A stretch of 5,335 nt of DNA from Candidatus Altimarinota bacterium (lineage in GTDB: Bacteria > Patescibacteriota > Gracilibacteria > UBA4473). The position numbers and the translations under genes were made by a program. Each line of letters opens with the position of its first letter. The first letter of the stretch is position 1. This document shows positions 5,108-5,335 of the stretch, piece after piece. The notes under the pieces were generated by a model, which saw only the letters and a list, made by a program, of their open reading frames with translations, was not told where the DNA came from and made no database searches. The stretch lies in the NCBI GenBank assembly GCA_905478675.1, contig CAJQJI010000134.1, positions 1-5,335 of the forward strand, written 5' to 3'.

Positions 5108-5111
5108 ACCC

Positions 5112-5335
5112 ATGAAAATAGATTTATATGCGGCTGACGGAAAGAAAAAAGGAAACGTTGAAGTAAGCGAACTTATGTTTGATGCTAAGGTCAACGAAGA
5201 TCTTATGCACCGTGCAGTAGTTATGCGACTCGCTAACAAGCGAAATCCAATTGCTCACACTAAAACTCGAGGCGATGTGGCTTACTCAACTCGTAAAGTG
5301 CAACGACAAAAAGGAACTGGGAACGCTCGACGAGG
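5112..5335 (+). CDS. rplD: 50S ribosomal protein L4 (N-terminal part, runs off the window)
   Basis: The frame opens with ATG at 5112 and stays open to the right edge, giving about 74 codons of an expected 200 or so. The start MKIDLYAADGKKKG and the segment from AHTKTRGDV (48-56) to RQKGTGNARRG (65-75) identify L4: RQKGTG is the base of the loop that lines the peptide exit tunnel. L4 binds 23S rRNA and in E. coli also represses its own operon; whether that holds here cannot be told from this window. The gene order rpsJ-rplC-rplD is the standard S10-operon order. The start follows the rplC stop by 4 nt with no Shine-Dalgarno motif, which is compatible with translational coupling. Confidence 0.97.
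   Translation, partial: MKIDLYAADGKKKGNVEVSELMFDAKVNEDLMHRAVVMRLANKRNPIAHTKTRGDVAYSTRKVQRQKGTGNARR

Noticed and set aside
295..5335. Alternative genetic code with UGA as glycine, as in some Gracilibacteria and Absconditabacteria
   Set aside because: All conserved proteins are full length in the standard code with no in-frame TGA. The absence of TGA stops among so few genes is not informative.
1..5335. CRISPR arrays, insertion sequences, tRNA or rRNA genes, prophage or defence genes
   Set aside because: No repeated spaced units, transposase motifs, cloverleaf-like or conserved rRNA segments were seen on either strand. The window is mostly housekeeping genes.

Overview
The window carries a piece of a bacterial core genome. 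Reading left to right it holds a short unassigned left edge, GMP synthase (guaA), elongation factor Tu (tuf), a small membrane protein on the opposite strand, and the start of an S10-type ribosomal protein operon (rpsJ, rplC and the first third of rplD, which runs off the right end). All genes read through in the standard code and the stops seen are TAA or TAG. The organism is bacterial. The absence of Shine-Dalgarno motifs at every start, the lysine/threonine-rich extension on S10 and the compact layout would suit a candidate-phyla-radiation (Patescibacteria) lineage, but that placement is inference; no rRNA or other marker here settles it.

Positions 1-294: 17 codons that could be the tail of a plus-strand gene, then a segment that is open on both strands. 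A good sigma70-like promoter on the minus strand (-35 TTGAAA, 17-bp spacer, -10 TATAGT) would start transcription almost exactly at an ATG at 231. This could make a leaderless mRNA for a 66-residue basic protein, or a structured RNA. This is the least understood part of the window.

Positions 295-2109: guaA, a long-form, glutamine-hydrolysing GMP synthase with the extended C-terminal region seen in the human enzyme. Positions 2110-2273: a spacer with the tuf promoter and a possible eight-codon leader peptide. Positions 2274-3470: tuf, complete and canonical. A strong intrinsic terminator follows at 3501-3525 and can serve the convergent gene as well.

Positions 3570-3878 (minus strand): a 102-residue protein with two membrane segments and no recognised family, driven by an extended -10 promoter. 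It shares a 180-bp divergent intergenic region with rpsJ. The rpsJ promoter is near-consensus with a GC-rich discriminator. rpsJ and rplC are separated by an unusually long 98-nt gap with two stem-loops; rplC and rplD are 4 nt apart.

Functionally the genes belong to nucleotide supply (GMP) and translation (EF-Tu, S10, L3, L4). The tuf and rpsJ promoters both have GC-rich discriminators, a feature associated elsewhere with growth-rate or stringent control. There are no mobile elements, CRISPR arrays, tRNAs or rRNAs that I can support.
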